The notes under the pieces: model-generated
What the model was told of the DNA's origin: nothing
Seen by the model: only the letters and a program-made list of their open reading frames with translations
Databases searched by the model: none
Program-made: the position numbers and the translations under genes
From: Parus major
Lineage: Eukaryota; Chordata; Aves; Passeriformes; Paridae
Reading direction: 5' to 3'
Assembly (NCBI RefSeq): GCF_001522545.3
Contig: NC_031769.1
Location: 24,289,617 to 24,353,616 of the forward strand
Length of the DNA: 64,000 nucleotides
Shown here: positions 41,501 through 55,112 of the stretch, piece after piece
Layout: each line of letters begins with the position of its first letter
Position numbering within the stretch: position 1 is the stretch's first letter

Positions 41501-44149
41501 GTGTATATGCATCATTCAATCCTTTGATCACAAGTACCTAATTCTTATGCTTTATTTAGGTCACAGTCAACTTCAGCCTTTTCTTCCTTCCAGGATGACT
41601 TCAAAAACACACAGATCTTGGCTCTGGAGCCTGAGAAAAAGATGTGTTCTTTACTTTCCCCCTCCTCCTTCTATAACTGAACTTGAATTCAGGTATTTGT
41701 AGGCATTGAGAGACATTTTACTTGTCCTATTTCTTCCATTCTGGAGTTGATTAAGACCTAGCCCATGCCAAATATTTTTTGAGAGGTCTCTGGGACACTT
41801 CCTTCATTGTGCAGAAGCTCTCACATCACCTCAGGAGTGGCAGCCTCATATAGCCTTCAATGGTTGGACCCTGTAAAGCCCTGCAGACCCACTGTTTGCT
41901 GAAGGTGCACCTAGGAGAAAACAGAAAATCTGTTCTGATCTGGCCTGACCTCTGCCCAGGACAGATCCCTCATGCTATACAGCAGTGGGCTGAGTTATGT
42001 ATGACTGCCTGCAGTCCACCATTTCAGACAGAAAAACGCTCTGCACATTCAGGCTCTGCTAGATGCCTGTCTCATCTCCAGCTTACTGTCCTGCTCTACA
42101 AGGGGCCAGGAGGTAAAATCTCAGAGAAGGGAGATACTCCTCTGATCTGGGTCCCCTCAGAAACTCTGGGCTGCGAGAAGGAGAAATTCTGTGAGCTTTC
42201 TGGCTTTGCTGTCCAGAGTCAGGAATGTTGTTATTCCTCATTTGTGAAGTAGAAACTACTTCATCAGTAAAATGAGATGTTCCAACATTCTGGCTTGACT
42301 GTCACTGCAAATGGGTTAGTCAGAAATGAATTCCTGAAAGTGTGTGCTGTGTAAAAGAGAAGATCTGACTTTTTAAAACAGTGGAAGTCATGTGCACTTC
42401 ATCAGTTTATCATCTTCAACAGATGATGGTTCATGTGGGGAAAACAAATGATCTGCCATACTCACCTCCTGAGCAGGGTAACTCCATCCTATGTCACAAA
42501 TGTAGCCCAGTTCTGGCAAAGAACTTTGTTTTTTGTTGAGACCTTTGATCCATCTATTTATCCAACATTTTCAAACACTAAGGGTATTTTGACTATTAGA
42601 GAAAAAAAGTAAAATAAGCTCTCTACTCCATTTGGAAGTAGGCTGGAATGAAGTGGCAAAATGGAGGTGGAACTCCAGAGGCTGGGTTGGGTTCTGCGTG
42701 TGTCTGACAGTGCAATTCTCTTAACTAAGGCTCCTGAAAGTTACCCTTTTTAAAGCAGTGTGGGAAGAGAGGGGAATTCTGCCCACAGTCAGGCTCATGA
42801 GACACAAGTTCAGGTATCTGTGTGAGACAGCAAATGTTAAGTGCCTACTGTAGGGTGAAACAAAATTCTCTAGGTGCCACTGATTGCACTGACTAGTTCT
42901 TCACTAACTTGATGAGAGAGCACTTTATATAGCCATATTGATTTAAGTTTGTCAATAGTGGGTGGAATGGATATGTCTAAAAGAGTAATACATTGGCATC
43001 ATGTGAGGCTTGGGCCTACTTTGAGTTTTGATAATTGAATGGGAAGTTATCTGTGACTAGGACTGACGAGCTCCAATGCTGTGAAAGCAAGTCAGGCCTC
43101 TGGAATCTCAATGTCTCCATGAAAAAATCCATGGATAAACCTATTTATACTTTGATTGATCAAGGTCTGAGATTTCCAGGTTTAATCATTGAGGAGATGT
43201 GTCTCTGTAAATGCTTTAGGATACTGTGCAGCAGATCTCCAGCCCAGCAAACTCTGCCCCAGTGCTGCTGTGCCTGCCGTGCCTGACTGCAGCTCAGCTC
43301 TAGCTTTGTGAATTCACGCCGCACTTTGGAAAAGCCAATCCCAGAACTGAGATCATACTTGAGCTTTCCCATGGCCAGCCTGGCTAAAGCTTGTGGATCA
43401 GAACTGGGGTTTAAGTTAAAGAGCTTACTTTGGCTTTTCCCTCTCAGGGAATTGTAAGCTCAGCTCCAGTCTGAAAAGGACAAGTCTGGGCCCAAGAATA
43501 GCTTTGAACATTTGATCATTTAATGGGAAATGCAGATGCCCATTTGTGCATTACCATGCATGTAACATATGTGTCAGGATACATGATAATGTGTGATGGA
43601 AATTGGACATAACTGGGGGGAAAGCAAAGACCTTCTGCTGTAAACAAAAGGAGGTGCTGAATAGCAAAACTAGGATAGAAATCACTCTTAAAAAGAGAAG
43701 ATAACTTAAAGATGAATCAGTGTTAAAGCAGAGAGTTTTTAAAGAGACAGAGCCTTAGGATTTGCACTAAGGGACACTAATTTTGTGAATTTTTTTTGTA
43801 ATTTTGTAAAATATTATGCTCCATCCTAAGCGGTACCATGTGTCACTAGGTGCTCTTAGTTAGCTGTAAAAATCCAGTTTGTCTTTTCTTCTCAGACTGC
43901 AGTCCATCAGAGTTGTACCATGGATCTCAATAGCTGGCATAAGCACTCTGATTCAAGACGGCTTTGTTTGATTAAATCAACAAAGCTTAGTTTGTACTGT
44001 TGTACCAGACTGTACAAGATGGGATGAGACTAGAATGAAACAATGCAAAGATTTGAGGCATTGCATTGTATAGCAGTCTCTCAATAATTCCTCTTTCTTC
44101 CTGTCACAACTGCATCACCTTTTCTAAATAACAAAGTTTTCAAGGTGGA

Positions 44150-44174
44150 TTTTTATTTTATTTTATTTTTCCTT
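44150..44174. repeat. TTTTA-type microsatellite
   Basis: attttatttta units ending in a T run, directly upstream of the CpG-dense patch at 44182-44315. Confidence 0.85.
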
Positions 44175-44181
44175 TTAAGTT

Positions 44182-44315
44182 CGAATTCGACATAAAAATC
44201 TTTCAAAGGCATTCAGGCAGCGCTCTCTGGTGGTGCAGGGGTGAAGCTCCGCTCCTGAGGAATGCTGGCAGGGAGGGAGGCGGGGATGCTGGAGTGACCT
44301 GCGGAAAAACCCTCG
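44182..44315. promoter_or_regulatory. CpG-dense patch with a CTCF-like motif
   Basis: Seven CpGs lie within 134 bases (44182, 44188, 44221, 44250, 44281, 44302, 44314) in an intron where CpG is otherwise rare. On the minus strand 44220-44233 reads CCACCAGAGAGCGC, matching the CTCF core CCASYAGRKGGCRS at 13 of 14 positions. This could be an insulator or loop anchor, or an intronic enhancer. It could also be a chance match in a GC-rich patch. No transcript start signal such as a TATA box is evident. Confidence 0.4.
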
Positions 44316-46826
44316 CCTCATCTTTTGTCTGAGGCAAGAAAAAAAAAGAAAGAATTATACTTAACAGAAGGTGCTTGAGTTGTATGACTGAGATGTATTA
44401 ATGCAAGTGCTGATGAAAGAAGTGTGAGAGGAGATCAAGGCATTACACAGAAATTCAGGGGGGAAAAAAAGCATAGTATTTAGAAATGTTAAAATGCCTT
44501 GGAAAATCATTCATAGGTATTCAGGGCAATAATACACTAGTGAAATCAGGTGCAAACTCTTGCTATTGCCAATGCCTTTTTGAAGTACAATTAGTAAAGT
44601 ACAATTTGTTAATTTATCTATTCCAGAACAGCTACAACAGGCAGCTACCAGGTGTGTTGGGTTCCACTCCTAGTAGGCTACAGACATTGGATGAATGCCT
44701 CTGAAGGCTTTCTTTACCACCTGGCTCATGATAATTTTATGTGGTACAGAATTAGAATAAGGAATCTTGGCTTTAGAAATTTGTTTCTCAGTTTTTTTGT
44801 TGTGCAGAAAAATACATTTGACATTTCTAAGGATTTCTTCTGGGAGAAAGAATGAAGAGGCCAAAGTCTGGTCCTGGATACTTAGTTGTTTGAGTGCAGA
44901 AAGGGACATCAGATGTCTGTTCTCCTATTACATGTAACAGGATTGGGCTCAAACAGGATTTCTGTAAGACAGTCCCAGTCCATTTCAAAAAGGTGGCCAA
45001 ACAGTATATTAATCCGCAGTCATTGCTTCAGTATTTGCAATTTCCCATTCCCTGTTTCTTCTTCCAGGTTTTCTCTAAAGACTTCTGGAAAGGGACTTTA
45101 CTCAAGGTGGTTCTCAGATAGTCCTATGCAGAGAGCCCTTTTAATGTTGAACTGTTTTGAACAAGCACATCTGACAATTTATTAAGCATCAGTAATTCTC
45201 AGGGAATTATCTGCTAAGAACTGGTTTAGCAGAGGGAAGATTGCCTCTGGCCACACACAGTTGGAGGTCTGAAGACAGAAAACTCTTTAGAGATCTTAGA
45301 CTTTTTCTTGATCATTTAATTACTCAGGGATCAAGTAACTTGACTCTTTGCAGCTCCTCCACGATCTTAACAAAGTTTTGGGCAGGTGTCCTGAAAGCCA
45401 GGCACATACACATAGGAGTTTCCTGCTCTAAAGTGTCTCTGACCTTCTGCAGACTCTGGTTTCTTCTGCACAAGGTACCTCTGCATTAATTCCAAGCCAA
45501 GAAAGTATATCTGGTAATTCTGTATGAGGGTGGGGAGAGAACAACAGACTTCTCACAGCTGAACTATGCCATTTCCAAACCATTCAGGCAACAAAAGATG
45601 AAGAACAAACCAAAGCTTAACTGACTTCTTGATGAAATAGGGAACCAGTTTTTGGCCTGTGCTGCCTTGGAGGGGACTGTTGTGCAATTTTGTTGTGTGC
45701 ATGGAAACAATACTGCTTCAGAGCTTTTGCAGCCATCATGGAGAGGGACTATGCTGTACCACCCCTCCTTGCACCTTCTCAATCCTAATGGGTGATCCTT
45801 GCTCTGTGCTTTTGAGCAAGTGGTTCCTATCCTCCACCCGAGAGATAGAAAGCTGTTCTCTCCTAGAATAACCCAAAAAGCATTGTAGTCAGCCTCCCTG
45901 TGTGAAACCAACCTGCTCCTTTAGTTGCAGTGGGAAATAATGCAATGAGATCCTGCTACATCTGGTGTTGCTTGATGGAAAACAACAGAGCTGATGTTAA
46001 GAGCCTTGACCTCAGACTCCTTTAACTAGCTGCAAGTCATCTCACAGTGCCTTTGACCCATCTCTGTGTCCTGACATCTGAAACTAGCAGTGATCCATGA
46101 ATTCAGAGAGAAGCCCTGTAACACCTGTATGCAAATTGAGTTCTTTGTTGGCTGGAAATGAAAACCTTCCTCTTAAGTCTTTTTTCTCTGGAAAAGATCC
46201 TGGCCATGTTTTACACATGAACAACTGCTGTATTGAGCTGATTTGTTAAATGTTCCCCTCAAGCAACAAAATATTTCTAAACTTATTTGCAAATATATGA
46301 CTATTAGTATGTTGTAACTTAGCTTTAACATGAGAACAAGGAAATTGTCCCACTAATGAGCAACACCATGATTTCCCCAGTCAGCAGTCAGTGGAATGAC
46401 AGTGACCAATTTTTTTCTATTTGCTGTTTTTACATGTTCCTAGTTATCACTTTATGTATAATTTCAGCAGTGTTTGAATATGCTTTGAATTAGCAATGTG
46501 TATGCATATTACAATGCTCAAACAAGAAGGTTCAGACCTGGAAATGTAAAAAGGGTGAAATTTGGGTTAACAGTGCTTCCAACAGAACAATGAAGACATG
46601 CCTTTTTGTTTTCTTCAGAAAGCATGCTTTTTCCTGCCATTCCTGTAATTCCTTCTTTAGACTAATGGGTGATGCCTATTCAGTGTATACATGAAAACTA
46701 ATACCCAGCACCTTCTATTATGTGTTTAGTAACCTTTGGCAAATTCTGGCTTTGTAACATGGACCAATCTCCACTAGCATTTAAGACAAGATTAAGAAAA
46801 ATGTGCATTGCAGAAGTAGCAGTTAT

Positions 46827-46867
46827 TAATCCTCAGTGCACTAATTAGCACTTAATCTTTCTAATCC
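46827..46867. promoter_or_regulatory. Cluster of homeodomain-type TAAT motifs
   Basis: Four TAAT cores in 41 bases: TAATCC (46827), TAATTA (46842), TAATCT (46853) and TAATCC (46862). TAATCC is the OTX/PITX/bicoid-class preference and TAATTA the general homeodomain site. Dense clusters like this are common in conserved intronic enhancers but also arise by chance in AT-rich DNA. Conservation cannot be judged from one sequence. Confidence 0.3.
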
Positions 46868-49800
46868 TGTAAGTAGATACAAAATCAGGGCTGAAATAGA
46901 CACAGGCCATAATGTGGAAAGGCTTTCATTAGTGGTGTTAAAAAGATGTAGAGAAAACTGCTTGGTTACTTCACACTTCTCAATTTGATCCTTGGCACTT
47001 GGACTCTAAGAGATGAAAAAGATTCACGTGCCAAAATCCCCTCTTCTGTTTTAACCCACGGTACTAATGTACTGGGTCAAAAATTATGCAGCTGAAAATT
47101 CTCCTGTTCAGCACCTCTCTATCTTCAATTCTATAGCTGAGCCTCAGCCTAAGAAGCTGGCTAATTGTGCCCCTCTATAGTCTCCTTTAATTGGCTCATT
47201 TCCATAGGAGAGGCCACCTGCCTTGGATAGAGCAGTGTCAGCTGCTTGCCCTCAGACTGACTGGAGAGGGAGCCAAGTGGCTGGGCTGGGCAGAGTGAAG
47301 GATTTGGCACACCCCACATGACTGCCGGCCTTGAAGATGAATGGGGATGCACCCCAAGCTGCATCTTTGTTCACCAGGTGTGTCCTCACAATCTGACCTG
47401 AGCACCTGGGCAGAGCCCTCAGTGGCACCCCAGGGCCCCCTTTTTCCTTCCAAGAGCTGCTCCAAGGTCATGTAAAGCCATCCTGTATTTAGTATAATGG
47501 CAAACTGTAGGTCTCATCTGTATGTAATACTTGAGAATCCCTGCTCAAAATCAGTAGTAGCTGGATCCTTTTCAGAGAGTCCTTTTGCTTGCTCACACAC
47601 ACCAAGAGTTACTCTGAAAACTGAAGAAAGGATCTGGATGAAGAAACCTTTAATGAAATGGGTATGTCAGTAAAGTAAAACTCTCAGCATGAATTCCCAC
47701 TGGCCACTATTAATAGAAGATGGAATTCTCTTTTGCTGCAATACAATAGACTGTCTCCACAAATAATGTCACTTTTCAACCAGACCCTGGCTGTCACTTG
47801 CCCATCTATCTTATTTAAAACAAACTTAGCATGTATTCACTCTGAGCCACAATTACTTCAGATGTATGTCTTAGCCATAAACCTCCAAACCAGCACTCTC
47901 TCTTCCTACAAGCTAATACCCTGCTTAAAGCACACAGGAAGTGAAAACATAATCATCATTTTTCTGAAATGTGTTGAGCTTGAGCCATGAAACTTCACAC
48001 TTATTTTAAGTCTATAATTGCATGTTGTTGCTGTGGATACTCCTTTTTTTTTCCTCATCCCAATTGTGTTGTGAAGCTTGCTACGTCCAAGCTCAGTATG
48101 GGTTCAGCTCCTCTGTGATTGGCATAAGCAGATCCCTGCACTTATGAATAGACTCACTGATCTCAGTAGCAGCTGCTGGATTTTGAGGACTCTCTCAGAG
48201 AGTCTGCTTGGTTTGGAGCTGAACCTCTTTGAAGGTATTTCCCAAGCTACACAACTGGAGAAGTTTTGAAATTTTAGCCCTTAATCATGGTTGTTTCGTA
48301 TTTTCCTCCTTGTCGTCTCTACTCAGATGTCCACTCTTCCTCTCGTAGGCAGCAATTACTCAGCAACAACACGCTCAGAACAGCCACTCATCTGCTGTGA
48401 AACACAGAAAGCAGTAAAGTTCTTGCTTATGACTACATGAAGAATTCTCTGTGTGCTGGTACTGCATCACAGATAATGGGCAGGTTGAAGACAGCATCTT
48501 ACAAAATGAGACAGCACAAACTCCTCCTGCCTGTGTTTCACAAACTTCTTACCTGTGATGTGAGATGCTCTGGGATTCACATGGGGAGATAATTGAGGCC
48601 AAAGGAGCTGAACCCAACACAGTCTTGTGAGGGGGATATGGACCCTAGCCCAGACTGTGCCCAAGTTCCCAGACCAGTGGAACTAGTTAATTTGGTCCAG
48701 ATGTGAACTGTGTGTGCTATAACATGCTCACTATTCGTACTGATTAGGAATAAGCATCTCTTATAATCTGCCTTTTCCTCTTTGCTAAATTGGGTATTGC
48801 AGAAAGCTTGGATTCAGGATTTCCAAGTAGGCAGGGTTCCTAAGAGTTAGGCATGTTGACATACATTTTAGGGATGTAAGAGCTGCTGTTTAAGCAAAAA
48901 TAGAACAAATTTACATCTGGTTCTCATTTGTGCAGTCATGAAAAGGTGTCTAGTGAACAGTGAGCTTCCATTTTCAAGAATGCCTTGGACAGAGCTGGAG
49001 TGCTCAGGCACAAGTGCACCATGACACTGCGTGCTTGGGAAACATCTGTTCTGCCATTCCAACAGGATGGAGGCAGAGAGGGAACAGGAGATGAATCTGG
49101 TCACTCTTTTCTTTTACTGTCTCTCTAGTCTGTGGATGGAAATGCGTTTAAAAGTTGCAGATACATTTATATAGTTATTTATTTACATATAGGTACAGCT
49201 ATAGATACAATGTTTACACAATGTATTACCTATCTATATTATCTCTGTGGATTTACAGATACTTGTAGAACACACATAAAGCTGACCACTACCAGACCTC
49301 ACCGCCTGCCAAATTGGCTCAGGGCAACAGTGTGAGTCTCAGGCGTCTTATCTTTGTTACAGTCTATATGTGTAATTCAGAGCAAGTCACAAACTGAATT
49401 AAAATCAGCTCAGAGACAAAGGCCTATCTCTTCATTTCCCCATAGAAGAGACCACTAAAAGCTTAAACATGAACTAAGTGAACTCACAGCAGCCTCATTT
49501 ATTAGGATTTTTAGCTGTCACAGAGCTGTCTGGTCTGGCAGCATGACTAGTGCTAGTACCCAAGCTGACTAGCTGCATCCATACTTCAGTAGTTCAGTGT
49601 AATCACATGCAATAGCTCTACCTTGAGCCTGTTTGTGTGAACTTTCCATACCCAAAAGAGTGAGGCACAACCTCCCTGAAGGCAATTTACCCTATGTGCT
49701 GTATTTATCATAACACTGGAAAAATCATCTTCTATTTGTGCTTTTCTCCATTGTTTACATGACTTAGCCAATGCGTTCAAATTAAAACCTTCATTTTTAG

Positions 49801-51210
49801 ATGGTTGAGTTTAGGTAATTCCCACCATTTTCTGATGGGAATATGGGCAAGTGTGTTATGAAGTATTTTGCTGTAATCCCCTGAAACAGTTTTGGAACTA
49901 CTGTTACTGCTATTTCTTTTCTTGAGCTCCTTCATCTCTTTGAAGTTGCTTCTTGGGTCTCCATGAAAGAAAAGTGAAAAAACAGGCATCTTACTTTCCT
50001 CTGAAACCTATGTAATTGAGGACAGCTCTTTCTCAGCTGATAAAGACAATTGGATAGAGAAAAAAATAGAAAAATTACGTTGCTCTTTTATATCTTCAAT
50101 TAAGTAGTGTTTTCATACTATTCAGAGGACTTTATTGTATAGGCTCAATACTACATTTTATGTGCTAACATTTATTTTGATACATCAGTCTAGTTTGCAT
50201 ATTATCAATGCATATCATGCATGTCCTCAAATGCATGTTTCTATTCCATTTTGCTCAAAGATTTTGCCATACAGTAAAGCTCATCAAATTCCTTCCCCCA
50301 AAGAGTGCTGAGCATCAAGTGGATACATATCTAGATCTAGAAATTATAGCACCATGGCTCTGAAATGGACAAAACCACAACTTTGTTTACTGAGGTGTAG
50401 GATGGGGAATATATACTTTTATCTCTTCTTTCATCACTTTCAACAATATCACATAGGCTGTGGGACTGTTCATTTGACCTCTGATATTTATTGTATTAGA
50501 GTGTCTTGAAGAAGTATAAAAAAATGAATACCCAACCCTTAGGTATTAGCTAGGCAGTGAGGATGTCTTCAGATCTAATTACTGAATTAGTACTAGTTTG
50601 TGATTATCCTTAATGAATCTAGATCAGAAAAGGTTAGTAAAAGTACCTTTTCTGTTTCACAGTTCATCAGCTTGAGATAATTTAGTAACAGAGGCTCATG
50701 TTGCAATCAGGGAAAAGACTCCCACTGACTAAAATGGGACCTGGACTGGGACCAAATTTAGTGCTTGCCATGAGCCTAAATAGTTGACATTGTAGGTGAC
50801 TCATGATGTGAAGCCCTTCAGTACATTGTAGAATAATTTTATTTGTATTTGATTAAATACAAAATTATTTTGCTAGGCTTTCCAGCTTTGAAAAACAGTC
50901 ATTTACATAAGAGCCAGGCAACAAAATAGCTATCCTCTTTTACCCTGGTTAGCAGGCTTAATCCTGCAAATATTTATGCATGTTCTGTGCTCATCGTTAG
51001 TCTTCTGACATATTTGGTTGTCTGATATCGGGCATGTATGTATTTGCAGGAGGGGATCTGGTGCTGTAATTTTCATTTTGTTTTATGCTGTTTTGCTGAT
51101 GGACTGCAAGCTCTGAAGGGCAGGAAATGTGTTTATTTTTCATACTTACCAGTACAGAATATAGAAAACATGCTGTAAAGAAATATTGATCATGAAAAAT
51201 GTGTTGATAT

Positions 51211-51450
51211 ATCATAGAATAATTTGGGTTGGAAGTGACCTTTAAACATCATCTAATCCATCTATCCCTCTCCAATGGGATATATTCAGTTAGATTGGGG
51301 TGGTTAGAACCCTGTAGAACCTGACCTTGAATGGTTCCAGGGATGGAGCATCTGCCACCTCTCTCGCACTCTCATTGTGAAAAAACTTTTCCTAGTGTCT
51401 CTTAGTTTAAAGCTATTGTCCCTTGTTTTATTGCAACAGGACCTACTAAA
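51211..51450 (-). mobile_element. CR1 LINE, short 3' fragment
   Basis: Reverse-oriented CR1 3' end. It starts atcatagaataatttgggttgg at 51211 and carries the block around 51330-51360 (tggttccagggatggagcat) and the ttcctagtgtctcttagtttaaagc region. It is more diverged than the 4690 copy, with a replaced or decayed stretch around 51250-51310. It abuts a hexamer microsatellite at its 5'-truncated side. Confidence 0.88.
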
Positions 51451-51467
51451 CATATGTATTACACACA

Positions 51468-51571
51468 TATATCTATATCTATATCTATATCTACATCTAT
51501 ATCTACATCTACATCTACATCTACATCTACATCTGTATCTGTATCTGTATCTGATCTATATCTATATCTGC
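51468..51571. repeat. ATCTAT/ATCTAC/ATCTGT hexamer microsatellite
   Basis: About 100 bases of hexamers in three blocks: (atctat), then (atctac), then (atctgt), returning to atctat. The ordered variant blocks suggest local expansion of each variant after point mutation. It joins the truncated side of the CR1 at 51211-51450. Open frames through it encode alternating Leu-Tyr/His or Asp-Val/Thr and are not genes. Confidence 0.95.
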
Positions 51572-54486
51572 ATTTAAATGGGAAAATATGCTTCTTCCCT
51601 GTTCTCCAGGTTGATTCACTTTGGTAACTGTTAAAAATGTGCATTTTATTACTAACACCTTTTATCAATCCAGTGAACAATAGAAAGAGCAACTCTGCTC
51701 CAATACTGGCCACATCTTGCAATAATTTATAAATGTCCCATATTAAAAATAATACAGTTACTCAAACTTTTTCAAAATATCCCAGGGTAAGCAAATGCTT
51801 TTGTATTATTATTAGTTTTGACAAACCTGATTGTGTGCTGGCCATTGTTAAAGGGTTCTATCTGCCTCCAAACACAGTGAGAGACAAAGAATTTTTAATG
51901 AATTTAATTAAAACTTTATGTGGTTTATGGTGTTCACCTCCAGCTGGTGTGCCATTCTTCTCTGTTGAATGAAGTTTCCTCTAATGCATAATGATGTGTT
52001 TTATAAGAGGGATGTTGAACCCCCTTCCTAGTAGCCCTGAGGTAGTTTCCATGGTATGACACAGTGGTCAAGTTTTTAAAAGCAGGTCTCTTAAACTTAA
52101 GCGAACTATTTATATGGTTAAATGCACAGGCATGGATGCATAGATATGAATCTTATAATAAATCTAAGAATCTTTTTTTCCCCCTTGAAACAGTCCTTGT
52201 GGGCTAGCTTTTATGACCCATGCTGCTGAGCATTTGTCTGTACAATTGGCACACTGACATGAAAGGGTCTTGTTATGTGACTGCTTCTGTTGGGGGTAGA
52301 AAGTTGAATGTGTTCTCCTTTGGTTAGCACACTACATCTGTAGCAGGCACAAGGTCCTGATACTGGTGGGCACTCCTAGTGCTGCTGTAATAAAAATGAA
52401 CAATAACATGCAGATAGCCTCGCTAGCAAATGTTTCAGTGTATTTTATGAGACATGCTGAGACACTGCAACAAGCTGGGTCATTCCCATGGCTGGTTAGA
52501 GTGAGTGGAATTTTAGTCTTCTGAATCTCTCGTGTGTTACGGCTTTCACTCACGGTCTCTTAAAAGGGCAGTGACCTGTGTCCTTTTCCTGCATGCTGTC
52601 AATCTCTATTTCTTCTGTCAAGAAGTATGCTCTTGCTACAAGAGGTAGGCTTTTCATTTGTTTTAAGCACTTTCTTTCCATGATCTTGAGTCTGGGTGTG
52701 GCCAGACTGAAAAACAGAGCTGTATTTTTGTGGTTCTTTGGATGGTGAGATCTCAGTTGTGCAAGAATCTTGAACAAGTTCCTCAGGGAAGGAATGAATG
52801 AAGCAAGATGTCTTGGACCAGAGGAATAGGACTTAGGAACAACTCACATCTCTACAGGGTGTAGCGTGATCCCTGGAGAAATGTCTGCAATGGAGGTTAC
52901 AGACTTCCAGTGGTTTTGCAAAGACTGGAAAACTGAGATGAATGTTGAAAGGCATCTTCATAAATAATGTGTCTTGTTCTAAAAGTTGTCAGGAATTGGA
53001 TAGGAAACTGGTTACAAAATCACCCTGTACCAGCATCACCCTTTTATATCACTGATCAACTCACTGAGTTTGGGAGAGCCTTTTATACTCTCTCATTGGG
53101 AGGTGACTAAAAGGAGGCTTTCCAAGAGTATCACTGTATCAGCTGGAAAACAAATAGTCAGTGGTTACCTGGAGATGAGACTGTTTTCTTGGGAGGGGAA
53201 TCTCAGTGTTGAATCCACCTGTGATCTTTAACACTGTTTTCTAAAGTTTAGCCAATAGTAATAACAACAGTTATCAACATTTCTCTTTTTACCCAACTGA
53301 TGAAGAAACAAAATGATGCTGTGGAGGACCAGTCACAAGGTAAATCAGAAAAAGTCATTGGAAAAAAATGCTGAAAAATCTGTCATTTGGCACTTGGTGG
53401 AATGACAAAGACCTGAAGAGATGAAGGAGCATGAAAAGCTGAAGAATACTTCCTGGTGATAGGCATGAAAAGGAAAGCATGATGAACAGAGAAAAAAGGT
53501 GGATAAATACTAGATTGTAGAGAATGAAGAAATGAAAAGGAATTAAATGAAGAAATAATTGGAAGAAAGTGGAGGAAGTCCTGAAAATCACAAAGACATA
53601 TTTGTATTTTCCTCAGAAATTAACAGGATACTTCTGGAGGTAACAAGGAAAGGATATGAGGAGTTGACTGTCCTACACGGGAAAAAATCTGACCACAGAC
53701 TAATGAGTCATCTTGTTGCATTGCTCCTGATTCCAGATGCTCTGACTGCAGTCTCCAGTGAAGCTTTGTTTGTTAGAGCAAATTAAATAAACTTGTTCTG
53801 ATAAGCTGCAATGTACCCTTCAGGGAAGGAAGAGCTTCTGTCAGTTAGCACAGGGAGCTCTTGGACTAAATGTACCAGCAGCTGAGTGGCGTGTTCTGTC
53901 CCTGGGGTCTGTTGTCAGCTGGTGGACTGGATTCTGTGCAGCAAAAACCAGAATAGTTTATATTTGGTGTGAGCATGAAGGTGGCTGTCTCAGAGCTGTG
54001 CATCGTGGTGTGGAAGTTTCTCTGGACACAGGCAGGGCCACATGAAGGGAGGATCACACAGCTGAAACAATGAATAATTTCTTCATACATCATGGGGGTA
54101 TGCACTTCAGTGTGCAGTATCTGTAACTCACCTCCTGGTTAAAGCAGTGCTGCTCTTTGCCTTTGGTTAATGTTGTCAGGTGGTCAAGCTGTTAGGCATT
54201 GCTCTATATTCCTGTGGTCTCCAGCTCTAAAACAACATTATTCCTGGAATGATTTTTGATAAGCAGTTTTAGAAACAAAGTAAAAGAAACCTGAGAAAGA
54301 CTAAAGGTTGGGACTACAAGGGCTGAGTTTGATTTGCACACACCCATGACATACTGTTAGTGTTTCATCAGCCTGTGAACACTGACAGTCTGACAGTGAA
54401 CCAGTGTGTTCTTTGAAGCAGAAAGGCAGGGCCATAAGAAAGTGTAGGAGTCCAGGTGCTGGCTGTAGTCTTGCTGTTAAAAAACA

Positions 54487-54552
54487 GAGAAGAAATCAAG
54501 CAGGAAAGAAATCAGATGAGAGAAGAAATCAAGCAGGAAAGAAATCAGATGA
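54487..54552. repeat. Perfect 33-base tandem duplication
   Basis: The 33-base unit beginning gagaagaaatcaagcagg at 54487 repeats without a mismatch at 54520. It is purine-rich (G/A with few C/T). The identity points to a recent event or a polymorphic minisatellite. Confidence 0.95.
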
Positions 54553-55112
54553 CTGAAACCAAGGATTTTTTTTCCATGGTTTTTAGATACGTTGCACAAA
54601 GTGGCTAATGAACAAAGGAGGAAGATGTGCAAGGGTCGGACATGTAGCAAGTTTTATTGGCACATGAAACTTCCACAGAAACAGAGGCTTGAAGAATGAT
54701 CTTAGGGTGAAAAAGGGGGCCTTTCTCAGCTCAGCTGAAGTGCAACGCTGCCTGCCCCAGCCCTTATGCATAACAAGGGCATTGTGGAAAATGGTGCTGC
54801 TGAGAACATTTTGACAGGAAGTGAAGATAGCCAAGCACGCATCCAAGACTCTGCCTTTGGACACTTGTCCTTCAAGGTACACTTCTAGGTGACTTAAGTG
54901 GGAAACTTCTGGATTATTAAGGCCATTGCTGGATTTTGGAAGGAGGTCTGTACACATAGATTTGTAACTGTTGGCAGGACAATAGCGGAGAACAGACACA
55001 GGAAATCTGTGCCACTTACTATATTGCCCATTTTAGGTAGTTTTTGAAGCACAAAGTGATTTTGAGCCACAGTGGTCTTTAGGAGGTATTGTACATGCCA
55101 GTCTGTATATAG

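Noticed and set aside
41860..42252. 130-codon plus-strand open frame in intron 6
   Set aside because: Cys- and Ser-rich translation without motif; it is not bounded by convincing splice sites in a matching phase.
51468..51571. Repetitive Leu-Tyr/His and Asp-Val peptides on both strands
   Set aside because: Products of a hexamer microsatellite that happens to lack stops; not a coding repeat.
53281..53331. Possible cryptic exon (pyrimidine tract, aag, short frame, aag|gtaaat) in intron 6
   Set aside because: The encoded residues do not match the acidic DYNC1I1 exon expected next, and the acceptor is poor.
54583..54999. 138-codon minus-strand open frame
   Set aside because: No family resemblance, no start context or exon signals; treated as a chance frame in intron 6.
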